DNA of 64,000 nt from Burkholderia pyrrocinia (GCF_018417535.1 NZ_CP070977.1:2914001-2978000); one strand, 5' to 3'. Numbered from the stretch's first letter, positions 15,389-25,208 are shown. Program-made: numbers and translations. Notes: generated by a model from the letters alone, not told the origin.

Positions 15389-16531
15389 TTACATCTTCAC
15401 TTCGTCGAGCAGCGTCTTCTTGCCGCCCTTGTAGTTGTACAGCGAGATCACGCCGTGCTGCAGATCGCCCTTCGAATCGAAGGTCGTCGTGCCGATCACG
15501 CCCGTGTAGTTCGTCGCCGGCATCGCCGCGAGGATCTTCGCGGGATCCGTCGAGTTCGAACGCTTCATCGCGTCGACGACGATGTACACGGCGTCGTACG
15601 TGAACGGTGCGTAGATCTGGATCGGCTGGCCGAAGCGCTTCTCGAACTTCGCCTTGAACGCGCTGCCGCCCGGCATCTTCTCGAGCGAAGCGCCCGCTTC
15701 CGAGCACACGACGTTGTCGGTCGCGTCGCCGGCCAGGTCGGCCAGCTTTTCCGTGCACACGCCGTCGCCCGCGAAGATCTTCGCGCGCACGCCAAGCTGC
15801 TTCGCCTGCTTCGCGAACGGGCCGCCGGTGGCGTCCATGCCGCCGTACATGATCGCGTCGGGGTTCTCACCCTTGATCTTGGTCAGAATCGCGCGGAAGT
15901 CGACCGCCTTGTCGTTGGTCGCGTCGTGCGACACCACCTTCAGGCCGAGCGCCTTCGCCTTCTTCTCGAACTCGTTCGCGAGACCCTGGCCGTACGCGGT
16001 CGAATCGTCGACCACCGCGACGCTCTTGATGCCCTTCGAATGCGCGTAGTTCGCGAGCGCCGGGCCCTGCTGCGCATCGGTCGCGACGACGCGGTACGTC
16101 GTCTTGAAGCCTTGCAGCGTGTAGGCCGGGTTGGTCGCCGACGGCGAGATCTGCACGATGCCCGCATCGCTGTAGATCTTCGACGCCGGGATCGACGTGC
16201 CCGAGTTCAGGTGACCGATCACCGCGACGACCTTGTCGTCGACGAGCTTCTGCGCCACTTGCGTGGCCTGCCGCGGGTCGGCCGCGTCATCCTGCGGGTC
16301 GAGTTGCAGCGTGATCTTCTGGCCGCCGACCGTGAGACCCTTGGCGTTGATCTCCTCGACGGCGAGACGCGCGCCGTTTTCGTTGTCCTTGCCCAAGTGT
16401 GCAATGCCGCCCGTCAAGGGCGCGACGTGGCCGATCTTGACGACTTGATCGGCGGCCGCGTTGCTTGCAGCAGCAACGCACAGCATCGCCGCAGCGGTGA
16501 TCGGCAACAGCTTCTGCATTTTGATATTCAT
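15389..16531 (-). CDS. livK: Branched-chain amino acid ABC transporter, substrate-binding protein
   Basis: A 380-aa periplasmic binding protein of the LivJ/LivK type. A signal peptide of about 26 residues (MNIKMQKLLPITAAAM... to SNAAA) precedes VVKIGHVAPLTGG, the conserved first strand. GHLNSGTSIPASKIYSDAG and the two-lobed type I fold follow. It would deliver leucine, isoleucine or valine to a LivHMGF permease, none of which is adjacent. GGAG precedes the ATG at 16531; an in-frame ATG 69 bases upstream is not used. Some family members bind other amino acids or amides. Confidence 0.88.
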   Translation of the reverse strand: MNIKMQKLLPITAAAMLCVAAASNAAADQVVKIGHVAPLTGGIAHLGKDNENGARLAVEEINAKGLTVGGQKITLQLDPQDDAADPRQATQVAQKLVDDKVVAVIGHLNSGTSIPASKIYSDAGIVQISPSATNPAYTLQGFKTTYRVVATDAQQGPALANYAHSKGIKSVAVVDDSTAYGQGLANEFEKKAKALGLKVVSHDATNDKAVDFRAILTKIKGENPDAIMYGGMDATGGPFAKQAKQLGVRAKIFAGDGVCTEKLADLAGDATDNVVCSEAGASLEKMPGGSAFKAKFEKRFGQPIQIYAPFTYDAVYIVVDAMKRSNSTDPAKILAAMPATNYTGVIGTTTFDSKGDLQHGVISLYNYKGGKKTLLDEVKM

Positions 16532-16902
16532 GTAAGTCTCCAGTTTCGGTCCCAATAAACGCCATCGCCCGGTGCCCCGCTGCCATCCCTGTGTTTGCAA
16601 TCACTGGACGATTCGCCGGTTGCATCGTTCATGCACTTGGCCTCAAGCACGTGAAAACAGCCGCTTTTAGCAGCCACCCGCCCGTACTTGCGCGCAAGTG
16701 TAGGTGATCAAATTAATTTGTGGGACTTTTTTGGGGTAGTGGTAACACTACTGATATCCGCACTTTGGAACGATGACTCGAATATCTCCGCAAGCCCCGC
16801 CGGATAAGGGTTTCCGCTAATTTCCGGCGGCTTGTCGAAAGGTCGTTTCAAAAGATTCCCGGGACATTTCGATTCGGTATTTTGTGCCCGCGATCATTGA
16901 AT
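16532..16902. other. Upstream region of livK with two palindromes
   Basis: No gene is seen. ACTTGCGCGCAAGT (16686-16699) is a perfect 14-bp palindrome, and GTAGTG/CACTAC at 16736-16751 is a 6-bp inverted repeat with a GTAA centre. Either may be an operator for livK. The stretch around 16700-16760 is AT-rich. Confidence 0.4.
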
Positions 16903-16930
16903 GAAACGCGCGTGACAACGCGCGCGTTTC
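16903..16930 (-). terminator. Hairpin after the nitronate monooxygenase gene
   Basis: GAAACGCGCG (16903-16912) and CGCGCGTTTC (16921-16930) form a 10-bp stem. The T tract is weak. Confidence 0.5.
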
Positions 16931-16949
16931 GTCGTTCGATACGAACGAT

Positions 16950-18029
16950 TCAGGCGGCCGACGCGCGCCATTCTGTGTCGAGCGCAGCGACGAGCTGCGA
17001 CGTCGTCAGCGCATCGCCGCGCCGCCGCGCGAGCGGCGCGCCCTGCCCGGCCCACAGCGACAGGTAGTCGCCATCGTTCGCGCGTGCGGCGGCCTGGCGC
17101 AGCGGCTGCGTCAGCGCGTTCTGCACCGGGTACGGCGCGGCGTCGGCCACGCGTTCGCCGAGCCGCGCCATCAGCGTGTTGCGCAGCCCGCGCGCGTGGC
17201 GGCCGGTGATCGCGCGCGTGACCTGCGTCGACGTATCCGCGCTCGCCAGGAGGCGCGCCTTCCAGTCCGCCGCGATCGCGCTTTCCGTGCAGGTCAGGAA
17301 CGCCGTGCCGAGCTGTGCGCCCTGCGCGCCGAGCGCGAGCGCGGCCGCGATCCCGCGGCCGTCCATGATGCCGCCCGCGGCGAGCACGGGCAGCCCCGTC
17401 GCGTCGACGAGCTGCGGCACGAGCGCGAACGTGCCGATCAGCGCATCGTCGGCAGCACCGATGAACGTGCCGCGATGGCCGCCCGCCTCGGCGCCCTGCG
17501 CGGACAGCGCGTCGGCGCCGGCCGCCTGCCACGCGAGCCCTTCGGCGACGTGCGTCGCGGTGCCGATCACATAGGTGCCGGCGGCCTTCAGGCGCGCAAC
17601 ATCGGCCGCGTCGAGCACGCCGAACGTGAAGCTCGCGACCGGTACGCGCAGCGACACGAGCGCATCGAGCTGCGCGCGGAAGTCGGGCGCATAACGCGCG
17701 GGCGCGGCGCCCGGCGGCAGCCCGAGCGCCGCGTTCAGCGGGTCGATCGCCGCGAGTGCGCGCGCGACGGTTGCCGCGTCGGGCGCGGCGTCCGGCAGCA
17801 CGAACAGGTTGACCGCGAACGGGCGATCGGTCGCCGCGCGGATCGCCGCGACCTCGGTCGCGAGACGATCGGGCTCGAACGCGCCGGCGCCGAGGCTGCC
17901 GAGCGCGCCGGCGTTCGATGCGGCGGCGACCATCGCGGCCGTGGTCGCGCCGACCATCGGCGCCTGCACGAGCGGCAGGCGCAGGCCGAAGCGTTCGGAA
18001 AAGGGCGTGGAATACGGACGGGCAGGCAT
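16950..18029 (-). CDS. Nitronate monooxygenase (2-nitropropane dioxygenase family)
   Basis: A 359-aa FMN-dependent TIM-barrel enzyme that oxidises alkyl nitronates such as propionate-3-nitronate. Family blocks in order: LPLVQAPMVGA (flavin site, about 18-28), GALGSLGAGAF, QGAEAGGHRGTF with the catalytic-type GGHRG, VLAAGGIMDGRGIAAALALGAQGAQLGTAFL (phosphate-binding end). All key blocks are intact. It is divergent from the dienelactone hydrolase gene. Confidence 0.88.
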   Translation of the reverse strand: MPARPYSTPFSERFGLRLPLVQAPMVGATTAAMVAAASNAGALGSLGAGAFEPDRLATEVAAIRAATDRPFAVNLFVLPDAAPDAATVARALAAIDPLNAALGLPPGAAPARYAPDFRAQLDALVSLRVPVASFTFGVLDAADVARLKAAGTYVIGTATHVAEGLAWQAAGADALSAQGAEAGGHRGTFIGAADDALIGTFALVPQLVDATGLPVLAAGGIMDGRGIAAALALGAQGAQLGTAFLTCTESAIAADWKARLLASADTSTQVTRAITGRHARGLRNTLMARLGERVADAAPYPVQNALTQPLRQAAARANDGDYLSLWAGQGAPLARRRGDALTTSQLVAALDTEWRASAA

Positions 18030-18276
18030 GACGAATCCTTCGATGACGATGCGCGAAAGCGCTTTGTAAAAGCCGGCACATCGACTCTATCGAAGCGGCT
18101 CGACGCCGAAAAATGAATAATCGAGATCGAAACGATCGCTGCGCGAGAAGCGGGCGCGCGCAGCAGGCGCGCACTTTGCGCGTGCCCTGCAACGGCAGAC
18201 GATTGGTGGCACACTAGGCCGCCCTCTTCCACCCCGGGGCGCGCGCGGCGCACCCCGTTCGCCAGGAGTTCAAAAC

Positions 18277-18969
18277 GTGACAGCCCAATGGATCGACATC
18301 CCGACCGGTAACGACAGCTTCGGCGGCTATCTCGCGCTGCCCAAGCGCGGCAAGGGCCCTGCCGTCATCATCATCCAGGAGATCTTCGGCGTGAACTCGC
18401 ACATCCGCGCGGTCGCCGACCAGTACGCGTCCGACGGCTTCGTCGCGCTCGCGCCGGACGTGTTCTGGCGCACGCAGCCGCGCGTCGAGCTGACCTACGA
18501 AGGCGCGGATCGCGACAAGGGCATCGAGCTGATGAAAAAGACCGACGTGGGCCTCGCGGTCGCGGACATCGGCGCGGCCGCCGACGCGCTGCGCGCGCGC
18601 CCGGAAGTGGCCGGCAAGATCGCCGCGATCGGCTACTGCTTCGGCGGCCAGCTCGCATACCGCGCGGCCGCGACCGGCAAGCTCGACGCGGCGGTCGCGT
18701 ATTACGGCGGCGGCATCCAGAACGCGCTCGACCTCGCCGGCAAGGTCACGCAACCGATCCTGTTCCACTACGCGGAAAACGACCACGGGATCCCGCTCTC
18801 GGCCGTCGACCAGGTGAAGGCCGCGTTCGCCGGCCACGGCCACGCGTCCTTCCACGTGTACCCGGGCGCCGAGCACGGCTTCAACTGCACGGACCGCGCG
18901 TCGTACAACCAGCGCGCGTCGGCGCTCGCGCACGGCCGCACGCTGACGTTCCTCGCCGAGCACCTGTAA
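18277..18969 (+). CDS. Dienelactone hydrolase family protein
   Basis: A 230-aa alpha/beta hydrolase like carboxymethylenebutenolidase. The catalytic triad is Cys in GYCFGG, Asp in YAENDHGIP and His in GAEHGF, and the QEIFGVN segment holds the glutamate that controls the nucleophile in this family. The start is GTG at 18277 with AGGAG upstream. No chlorocatechol or beta-ketoadipate genes are adjacent, so the role is not necessarily aromatic degradation. The amidase gene follows 81 bases downstream in the same direction. Confidence 0.88.
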   Translation: MTAQWIDIPTGNDSFGGYLALPKRGKGPAVIIIQEIFGVNSHIRAVADQYASDGFVALAPDVFWRTQPRVELTYEGADRDKGIELMKKTDVGLAVADIGAAADALRARPEVAGKIAAIGYCFGGQLAYRAAATGKLDAAVAYYGGGIQNALDLAGKVTQPILFHYAENDHGIPLSAVDQVKAAFAGHGHASFHVYPGAEHGFNCTDRASYNQRASALAHGRTLTFLAEHL

Positions 18970-19050
18970 AAATGCCCCGCCGCGGGCCCATCGCGCCGGG
19001 CCCGCGTTATGCTCCCACCATTGCCACGCGTCACAACGGGGGTGACAGCG

Positions 19051-20529
19051 ATGCACTCGGACTATCTCGCGCATGACGCGATCGGCCTCGCCGCGCTCGT
19101 GCGCGACCGCAAGGCAAGCCCGCGCGAACTGCTCGATGCCGCGATCGGCCAGGCCGAAGCGGTCAATGGCGCGATCAACGCGATCGTGCTGCAGGACTAC
19201 GAAGCCGCGCGCGAGCGCGCAACCTCCACGCCCGAACCCGGCGCCGACGCGCCGTTCGCGGGCGTGCCGTATCTCGTCAAGGATCTCGGCGCGGCGGTCG
19301 CCGGGCTGCCGCTGTCGATGGGCAGCCGGCACTACCGGTACTACGTGCCCGCCGACGATTCGCCGGTGATCGCCCGTAGCCGCGCGGCCGGCCTCAACGT
19401 GTTCGGCAAGACCAACACGTCGGAGATCGGCCAGATGCCGTACACGGAACCCGAACTGTTCGGCGCGTGCCGCAACCCATGGAATCTCGATCACACGCCG
19501 GGCGGCTCGAGCGGCGGCGCGGCGGCGGCCATCGCGGCCGGCATCGTGCCGCTCGCGCATGCGTCCGACGGCGGCGGCTCGATCCGCATTCCGGCATCGT
19601 GCTGCGGGCTGTTCGGCCTGAAGCCGAGCCGCAATCCGGTACTCGTCGACCAGCCGTCGAACGGCGAGCTCGTCGTCCAGCATGCGGTGTCGCGCAGCGT
19701 GCGCGACAGTGCGCTGCTGCTCGACGTGACGACCGGCCAGACGCTGCCGCACGGCGCGCCCGGCACGTTCCTCGGCGAACTCGATACGCCGCCCGGCCCG
19801 CTGCGGATCGGCCTCGTCGTCGACCCGATGCTCGCGCCGGCACTCGCCGACGACACGCGCGCGGCACTCGACGACGCGGCCGCGCTGCTCGAATCGCTCG
19901 GCCACCACGTCGAGCCGGCGACGCTGCGCGTCGACTACGCGCGCGCGGCCGAAACCTTCCTCACGCTGTGGGCGACGATCGCCGAGGAGATGGTGCTCGG
20001 CGCGCGTGAGCTGACCGGCCGCGTGCCGCGCCGCGGCGAATTCGAAGCGGCGACGTGGGCGATGGCCGTGGTCGGCCGGCGCCTCGCGCGCACACGCCTG
20101 CCGGACGTGCTCGAGTGGCAGCGCCAGCTCACCGTGCAGGTCGCCGGCCTCGTGTCGCGCTACGACGCGATCCTGTGCGCGTCGCTCGCGGGACCGCCGG
20201 TGAAGATCGGCGAATTGCAGCCGACGCCGTTCGAATCGGCGCAGATGAAGCTGCTCGCCGCGCTGCCGGTGAAGCCGCTGCTGAAGGAAATGCTCGCGAA
20301 GTCGTCGGAGAAGGCGTTCGCGTGGGCCGGCTGCACCGAGCTGTTCAACCTGACGGGCCAGCCGGCGATGTCGGTACCGCTCTACTGGAATGCGCGCGGG
20401 CTGCCGATCGGCGTGCAGTTCGTCGCGCGCCACGCCGACGACGCGTTGCTGCTCAGGCTCGCGCGGCAGCTCGAACAGGCGCGGCCGTGGTTCGACCGCC
20501 GCCCGCCGCTGATGCGGGCGCAGCGCTGA
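19051..20529 (+). CDS. Amidase signature family enzyme
   Basis: A 492-aa amidase. The Ser-cisSer-Lys catalytic set is present: lysine in PYLVKDLG, cis-serine in [10 protein letters not shown], and the nucleophile in the glycine/serine-rich [12 protein letters not shown] block. Length is usual for the family. Substrate could be an aliphatic or aryl amide; GatA is unlikely because gatB/gatC are not adjacent. The ATG at 19051 (MHSDYLAHD) is preferred over one at 19009, which would add a leader without family sequence. Confidence 0.85.
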   Translation: MHSDYLAHDAIGLAALVRDRKASPRELLDAAIGQAEAVNGAINAIVLQDYEAARERATSTPEPGADAPFAGVPYLVKDLGAAVAGLPLSMGSRHYRYYVPADDSPVIARSRAAGLNVFGKTNTSEIGQMPYTEPELFGACRNPWNLDHTPGGSSGGAAAAIAAGIVPLAHASDGGGSIRIPASCCGLFGLKPSRNPVLVDQPSNGELVVQHAVSRSVRDSALLLDVTTGQTLPHGAPGTFLGELDTPPGPLRIGLVVDPMLAPALADDTRAALDDAAALLESLGHHVEPATLRVDYARAAETFLTLWATIAEEMVLGARELTGRVPRRGEFEAATWAMAVVGRRLARTRLPDVLEWQRQLTVQVAGLVSRYDAILCASLAGPPVKIGELQPTPFESAQMKLLAALPVKPLLKEMLAKSSEKAFAWAGCTELFNLTGQPAMSVPLYWNARGLPIGVQFVARHADDALLLRLARQLEQARPWFDRRPPLMRAQR

Positions 20530-20562
20530 CGCGCGCGGCCGCTTCTCAACGCAAGCAGCAAA

Positions 20563-20595
20563 AAAAGCCCCGCCGGCAACACCGGTGGGGCTTTT
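20563..20595. terminator. Bidirectional terminator between the amidase gene and metF
   Basis: AAAAGCCCC and GGGGCTTTT flank an inner GCCGG/CCGGT stem. A and T runs on both sides suit convergent genes. Confidence 0.8.
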
Positions 20596-20619
20596 GCGCA
20601 TGCAATCGCGTGACGGTGC

Positions 20620-21450
20620 TTACACGTCGAGCCGTTCGCAGATCGTCCGCGTCGCGGCCGCTGCGTTCAGCGTGTAGAAATGCAGCCCCGGCACGCCCGC
20701 GTCGATCAGGCGGCGGCACAGATCGGTGACGACATCCGCGCCGAACGCGCGGATCGCTTCGCGATCGTCGCCGAAGCTTTCGAGCCGGCGCGCGACCCAG
20801 CGCGGCACTTCGGCGCCGCACATCTCGGAGAAGCGCATCAACTGCGAGAAGTTCGTGATCGGCATGATGCCCGGCACGATCGGCACGTCCACACCCAGCT
20901 TGCGCGCATCGTCGACGAAGCGGAAATACGCGTCGGCGTTGAAGAAGTACTGCGTGATCGCGGAATTCGCGCCGGCTTTCACCTTGCGCGCGAAATTCTC
21001 GAGATCGGCCTTCGGCGAGCGCGATTGCGGGTGGTACTCCGGATAGCCGGCGACCTCGATGTGGAACCAGTCGCCATGCTCGGCACGGATGAAGCTGACG
21101 AGCTCGGACGCATAGCGCAGTTCGCCGACCGCGCCCATCCCCGACGGCAGGTCGCCGCGCAGCGCGACGATATGCCGGATGCCGTAGGAGCGGTACTGGT
21201 CGAGGATCGCGCGCAGGCTGTCGCGCGACGAACCGATACACGACAGGTGCGGCGCGGCCTCGAGGCCGTCCTTCTGCATGTCGAGCACGGTATCGAGCGT
21301 GCCCTGCTGCGTCGAGCCGCCGGCGCCGAACGTCACGGAGACGAATTTCGGCTTCAGCGGCAGCAACTGCGCACGCGTCGCGCGCAGCTTTTCGACGCCT
21401 TCCGCCGTCTTCGGCGGGAAGAATTCAAACGAGAGTTCGATCGGTTTCAT
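20620..21450 (-). CDS. metF: 5,10-methylenetetrahydrofolate reductase
   Basis: A 276-aa FAD-dependent TIM-barrel enzyme that makes 5-methyl-THF for methionine synthesis. Hallmarks are SFEFFPPKT with the catalytic glutamate, VSVTFGAGGST, LRGDLPSG, and GIMPITNFSQLMRFSEMCGAE. Length equals the short bacterial type. It is the last gene of the ahcY/holin-like/metF group, which links SAH recycling to methyl-group supply and may share the SAH riboswitch of ahcY. Confidence 0.95.
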   Translation of the reverse strand: MKPIELSFEFFPPKTAEGVEKLRATRAQLLPLKPKFVSVTFGAGGSTQQGTLDTVLDMQKDGLEAAPHLSCIGSSRDSLRAILDQYRSYGIRHIVALRGDLPSGMGAVGELRYASELVSFIRAEHGDWFHIEVAGYPEYHPQSRSPKADLENFARKVKAGANSAITQYFFNADAYFRFVDDARKLGVDVPIVPGIMPITNFSQLMRFSEMCGAEVPRWVARRLESFGDDREAIRAFGADVVTDLCRRLIDAGVPGLHFYTLNAAAATRTICERLDV

Positions 21451-21501
21451 GATTCGATGGGTTAGGGCCCGTTCCCGCTAATGACGGGCTGGCACTGCGC
21501 C

Positions 21502-21855
21502 TCAGCCGATGTCGCGCTGGCCGAAGATCAGCGCGGACAGCAGCCACGACACGATGCTGTACAGGATCGAACCGAAGAACGCGGACCAGAACCCCGACAC
21601 CTCGAAGCCCTTCAGCAGCGACGACGCGAACCAGAAGCACAGCGCGTTCACGACGAGGATGAACACCCCGAGCGTGACGATCGTGACGGGCAGCGTCAGC
21701 AGGATCAGCACCGGGCGGATCACCGTGTTGATCAGGCCGAGCACGACCGCGATGATCAGCGCCGTGCCGAAGCTCTTGATGTGGATCGACGGCACGAGGT
21801 ACGTGATGATCAGCAGCGCGAGCGCGTTGATGACCCAGGTGAGGATGACGCTCAT
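21502..21855 (-). CDS. Phage holin 4 superfamily-like small membrane protein (YvlD type)
   Basis: A 117-aa protein with four predicted transmembrane helices spanning nearly the whole chain (VINALALLIITYLVP, IIAVVLGLINTVIRP, LILLTLPVTIVTLGVFILVV, GSILYSIVSWLLSALIF). The GLINTVIRPVLILLTLP core is that of the widespread DUF360/YvlD family, named holin-like but not phage-derived. Function unknown. It sits between ahcY and metF in the same direction. Confidence 0.8.
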   Translation of the reverse strand: MSVILTWVINALALLIITYLVPSIHIKSFGTALIIAVVLGLINTVIRPVLILLTLPVTIVTLGVFILVVNALCFWFASSLLKGFEVSGFWSAFFGSILYSIVSWLLSALIFGQRDIG

Positions 21856-21959
21856 GGAGTGCTCCGGTTCGGTTGTCGATCTTCGGTACGGTCAGCGGCC
21901 GCCGCCCCGCGTGCGCCGCATCGTCGGCGACGCGGCGCGCTCGGGACGGCGGCGGCGCA

Positions 21960-23381
21960 TCAGTAGCGGTAGTGGTTCGGCTTGAACGGGCCGTCCTTCT
22001 GCACGCCGATGTACGAAGCCTGCTCGTCCGACAGCACCGACAGGTTCGCGCCGATGCGCGCGAGGTGCAGGCGCGCAACCTTTTCATCGAGATGCTTCGG
22101 CAGCACGTACACCTTGTTCTCGTACTCGCCGCCGCGCACGAACAGCTCAATCTGCGCGAGCGTCTGGTTCGCGAACGAGTTCGACATCACGAACGACGGG
22201 TGGCCGGTCGCGCAGCCGAGGTTCACGAGGCGGCCTTCCGCCAGCAGGATCACGCGCTTGCCGTCCGGGAAGATGATGTGGTCGACCTGCGGCTTGATGT
22301 TTTCCCACTGGTACTGGCGGGTCGACGCGACGTCGATTTCCGAGTCGAAGTGGCCGATATTGCAGACGATTGCGTTGTGGCGCATCGCCTTCATGTGATC
22401 GTGGCCGATCACGTGGAAGTTGCCGGTGGCCGTCACGAAGATGTCGGCCTTGTCGGCCGCGTATTCCATCGTCACGACGCGGTAGCCTTCCATCGCCGCC
22501 TGCAGCGCGCAGATCGGATCGATTTCGGTGACCCACACGGTAGCGCCCAGGCCGCGCAGCGACTGCGCGCAGCCCTTGCCCACGTCGCCGTAGCCCGCGA
22601 CGACCGCGACCTTGCCCGCGATCATCACGTCGGTCGCGCGCTTGATGCCGTCGACGAGCGATTCACGGCAGCCGTACAGGTTGTCGAACTTCGACTTCGT
22701 GACCGAATCGTTCACGTTGAACGCCGGGAACGGCAGGCGGCCGTCCTTTTCCATCTGGTACAGGCGGTGCACGCCGGTCGTGGTTTCTTCGGTCACGCCC
22801 TTGATGTGCGCGAGGCGCTTCGAGTACCAGGTCGCGTCGATGTCGAGGTGCTTCTCGATCGACTTGTACAGCGCGACTTCTTCCTCGTTGGTCGGCTTCG
22901 CGATCACCGAACGGTCCTTCTCGGCCTTCGAGCCGAGGATCAGCAGCAGCGTTGCGTCGCCGCCGTCGTCCAGGATCATGTTCGCGAATTCGCCGTTCGG
23001 CCATTCGAAGATGCGGTGCGAGAACTCCCAGTATTCGTCGAGCGATTCGCCCTTGAACGCGAACACCGGCGTGCCGGCTTCGACGATCGCGGCCGCGGCG
23101 TGGTCCTGCGTCGAGAAGATGTTGCACGACGCCCAGCGGACGTCCGCGCCGAGCGCCTTCAGCGTCTCGATCAGCACGCCCGTCTGGATCGTCATGTGCA
23201 GCGAACCGGCGATGCGTGCGCCCTTCAGCGGCTGCTGCGCCTTGTATTCGTCGCGGATTTGCACGAGGCCCGGCATTTCGGTCTCGGCGATGTTCAGTTC
23301 CTTGCGGCCCCAGCCGGCCAGCGCCATGTCGGCGACGACGTAATCCTTGGAAGCTTGCGAATCGATAATGGCGTTCATCAC
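21960..23381 (-). CDS. ahcY: S-adenosylhomocysteinase
   Basis: A 473-aa NAD-dependent enzyme that hydrolyses S-adenosylhomocysteine to adenosine and homocysteine, relieving inhibition of methyltransferases. Visible features: [16 protein letters not shown], the NAD loop [29 protein letters not shown], and the C-terminal [10 protein letters not shown] ending in the essential lysine/tyrosine tail. Length fits the bacterial form with an insert near residue 180. An SAH riboswitch lies in the leader. Leads the ahcY/holin-like/metF cluster. Confidence 0.97.
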   Translation of the reverse strand: MMNAIIDSQASKDYVVADMALAGWGRKELNIAETEMPGLVQIRDEYKAQQPLKGARIAGSLHMTIQTGVLIETLKALGADVRWASCNIFSTQDHAAAAIVEAGTPVFAFKGESLDEYWEFSHRIFEWPNGEFANMILDDGGDATLLLILGSKAEKDRSVIAKPTNEEEVALYKSIEKHLDIDATWYSKRLAHIKGVTEETTTGVHRLYQMEKDGRLPFPAFNVNDSVTKSKFDNLYGCRESLVDGIKRATDVMIAGKVAVVAGYGDVGKGCAQSLRGLGATVWVTEIDPICALQAAMEGYRVVTMEYAADKADIFVTATGNFHVIGHDHMKAMRHNAIVCNIGHFDSEIDVASTRQYQWENIKPQVDHIIFPDGKRVILLAEGRLVNLGCATGHPSFVMSNSFANQTLAQIELFVRGGEYENKVYVLPKHLDEKVARLHLARIGANLSVLSDEQASYIGVQKDGPFKPNHYRY

Positions 23382-23413
23382 GCCCTCCTTTCTAAAAAGT
23401 TTCTAGATTGGTG

Positions 23414-23535
23414 ACGTGAGCGCCGTTCAGGAAGCGGAGCCGGCGCGACGGTCGCGAAACGCGCGCCGCACGGCTGCTTGGTGAAGCCTTCCGAGCCTGG
23501 CGGACGCTGAATGGTCCGTCGCAACGCTCCTCGGA
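23414..23535 (-). ncRNA. SAH riboswitch in the ahcY leader
   Basis: On the minus strand the leader contains the diagnostic blocks of the S-adenosylhomocysteine riboswitch in order: CCGAGGAGCGTTGCGACGG (from 23534), GCCAGGCTCGG (near 23486), and AACGGCGCTCACG (ending near 23414). The first block pairs with the second (CCGAG/CTCGG) and the third pairs back with GAGCG, giving the known pseudoknot. In this class SAH binding turns expression on. The aptamer ends about 30 bases before the ahcY ATG (GGAGGG site). Confidence 0.92.
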
Positions 23536-23632
23536 AAACGGGAGGGATTGTAGCAAATCGGCGCGCACAATGCGCAAGCGACTCGAGCGATTCAAGCGCG
23601 CCGCGTCGGCGCGCGTCGCCGTCCGGAAAGGG

Positions 23633-24367
23633 TCAGGACTCCGCGCCGACCCACGCCTGTTCGCGCAGCCGCGCGCGCAGGCGCGCGACGGCCTGGCTGT
23701 GCAACTGGCACACGCGCGATTCGCTCACTTCGAGCACCGCGCCGATCTCGCGCAGATTCAGACCCCGTTCGTAGTACAGCGACATCAGCAGCTTCTCGCG
23801 CTCCGGCAGCCGCTCGATCGCCTCGACGAGCGCCTCGCGCAGGTGCTCGTCGAGCAGCGCCGACAGCGGATCGGCGTGATCGACGCGATAGCGGTCGAGG
23901 AACGGCTCGTCGTCGGCCGCGCGGTCGAAATCCTCGTAATAGATGAGCTGGCTGCCGTGCAGGTCCTGCAGCATCCCCTGGTATTCGTCGAGCGGCATGT
24001 TCAGGTGCAGCGCGATCTCGGTCTCGCTCGCCGAGCGGCCGAGATGCTGCTCGACCTGGTGCACCGCGTGCTCGACCTCGCGCGACGTCTTGCGCAGGCT
24101 GCGCGGCAGCCAGTCGTTGCTGCGCAGCTCGTCGAGCATCGCGCCGCGGATGCGCTGCGTCGCGTAGGTCTCGAACTGCGCGCCCTGGTCTTCCTTGTAG
24201 CGGCCGGCCGCGTCCATAAGGCCGATCATGCCGGCCTGGATCAGGTCGTCGAGGTCGACGCTCGCCGGCATCTTCGCGACGAGCTGCAGCCCGAGGCGAC
24301 GCACGAGCGGCGCATATTGCGCGAGCACGTCGGCCTGGGACATCTTTCCTTGAGCGTTGTACATCAT
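23633..24367 (-). CDS. fliA: Flagellar sigma factor sigma-28 (FliA)
   Basis: A 244-aa sigma-70-family factor for late flagellar and chemotaxis genes. Region 2 (VDLDDLIQAGMIGLMDAAGRY, FETYATQRIRGAMLDELR) and region 4 (LPEREKLLMSLYYERGLNL, SESRVCQLHSQA) are intact. The first of two tandem ATGs (24367) sits after AAGGAGG. Last gene of the flhB-A-F-G-fliA run, 22 bases after flhG. Matching promoters are seen before fliC and motA. Its activity would be held by FlgM, which is not in this window. Confidence 0.95.
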   Translation of the reverse strand: MMYNAQGKMSQADVLAQYAPLVRRLGLQLVAKMPASVDLDDLIQAGMIGLMDAAGRYKEDQGAQFETYATQRIRGAMLDELRSNDWLPRSLRKTSREVEHAVHQVEQHLGRSASETEIALHLNMPLDEYQGMLQDLHGSQLIYYEDFDRAADDEPFLDRYRVDHADPLSALLDEHLREALVEAIERLPEREKLLMSLYYERGLNLREIGAVLEVSESRVCQLHSQAVARLRARLREQAWVGAES

Positions 24368-24389
24368 GGCCCCCTCCTTCCGGTGGCGC

Positions 24390-25208
24390 TCACGCGGCGT
24401 GTGCCGCGCCCGCCTCATACGACGGCTTGCCGCCCGCGTGGACGGCGCGGCCCGCACCCGAACGCGGGCGCATCGGCCAGTACAGCAGGTCGGCGGCAAT
24501 CTGCCGGTAGTCGCGCGCGGCCGACGACGACGGGAACGCGTCGACCACCGCATGCATCAGTTCGCGCGCGTGCTCGACGAGCGGATCGGCGCTCACGCAG
24601 CCCGCATCGGCGATCGACACCGTCAGGTAGCGGCTCGCGACGCCCGCGAGGTTGTCGAAGGCCGTCTTCGCGTCCGCATGGCTGCCGACGTGATTGGTCA
24701 GCACGCGGAACTGCGCGAGCGCGTGCGCGAAATGCAGCCGCTTCATGCACGCGTACGCCTCGGTGATCGCCTGCGCGGCCACCCGCGTGACAACCAGCAC
24801 GTCGTGCGCTTCGCGCGCGAGTGCCGAGAACGAGCCGTCGGCGCCGAGCTGCGCGTCGACGAGGACGATGTCGGCCGGGCCGTCGATGAAGTCGCTCAGT
24901 TGCGCGTCGCTGTAGCCGGCGCGCGCGAGCCGCGCGGCCGCGCACAGGCCGAACCCGGCGGCCACCCGCGTGCGCTCGCCGTCGCGCAGCCATGCGCCCG
25001 CGAGGGTCGCGCTGGCCGAATGCACGTCGGCGCGCTCGTCGACGACGAGCACATCCTTGCCGAGCGACGCGAGCGCCGCCGCCAGGTTCACGATGGCGGA
25101 CGTGCAGCCGACACCCGCCGGCCCGCCCGTCACCGCGACGATGCGCGACGTGCGCCCGGCCAACAGGCGCCGCAGCCCTTCGGCCTGGTCGATGGTTCGT
25201 TTATCCAA
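24390..25208 (-). CDS. flhG: FlhG/FleN-type flagellar number regulator (divergent P-loop)
   Basis: A 272-aa MinD/ParA-like protein that in other bacteria limits flagellar number with FlhF. The fold is clear (VAVTGGPAGVGCTSAIV at 24-40, then VLVVDERAD and DIVLVDAQLG), but the P-loop reads GGPAGVGCTS, lacking both lysines of the KGGxGKT motif, so classical ATP binding or dimerisation may be altered. The start is TTG at 25208 with GAGG upstream, overlapping the flhF stop by 8 bases. Position between flhF and fliA supports the name. Confidence 0.8.
   Translation of the reverse strand: MDKRTIDQAEGLRRLLAGRTSRIVAVTGGPAGVGCTSAIVNLAAALASLGKDVLVVDERADVHSASATLAGAWLRDGERTRVAAGFGLCAAARLARAGYSDAQLSDFIDGPADIVLVDAQLGADGSFSALAREAHDVLVVTRVAAQAITEAYACMKRLHFAHALAQFRVLTNHVGSHADAKTAFDNLAGVASRYLTVSIADAGCVSADPLVEHARELMHAVVDAFPSSSAARDYRQIAADLLYWPMRPRSGAGRAVHAGGKPSYEAGAAHAA

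Noticed and set aside
18214..20601. Minus-strand open frame opposite the hydrolase and amidase genes
   Set aside because: Spans two well-supported genes in antisense and has no family sequence.
21502..21855. Prophage holin
   Set aside because: The name comes from the family label only; no phage genes are near and the gene sits in the methyl-cycle cluster.
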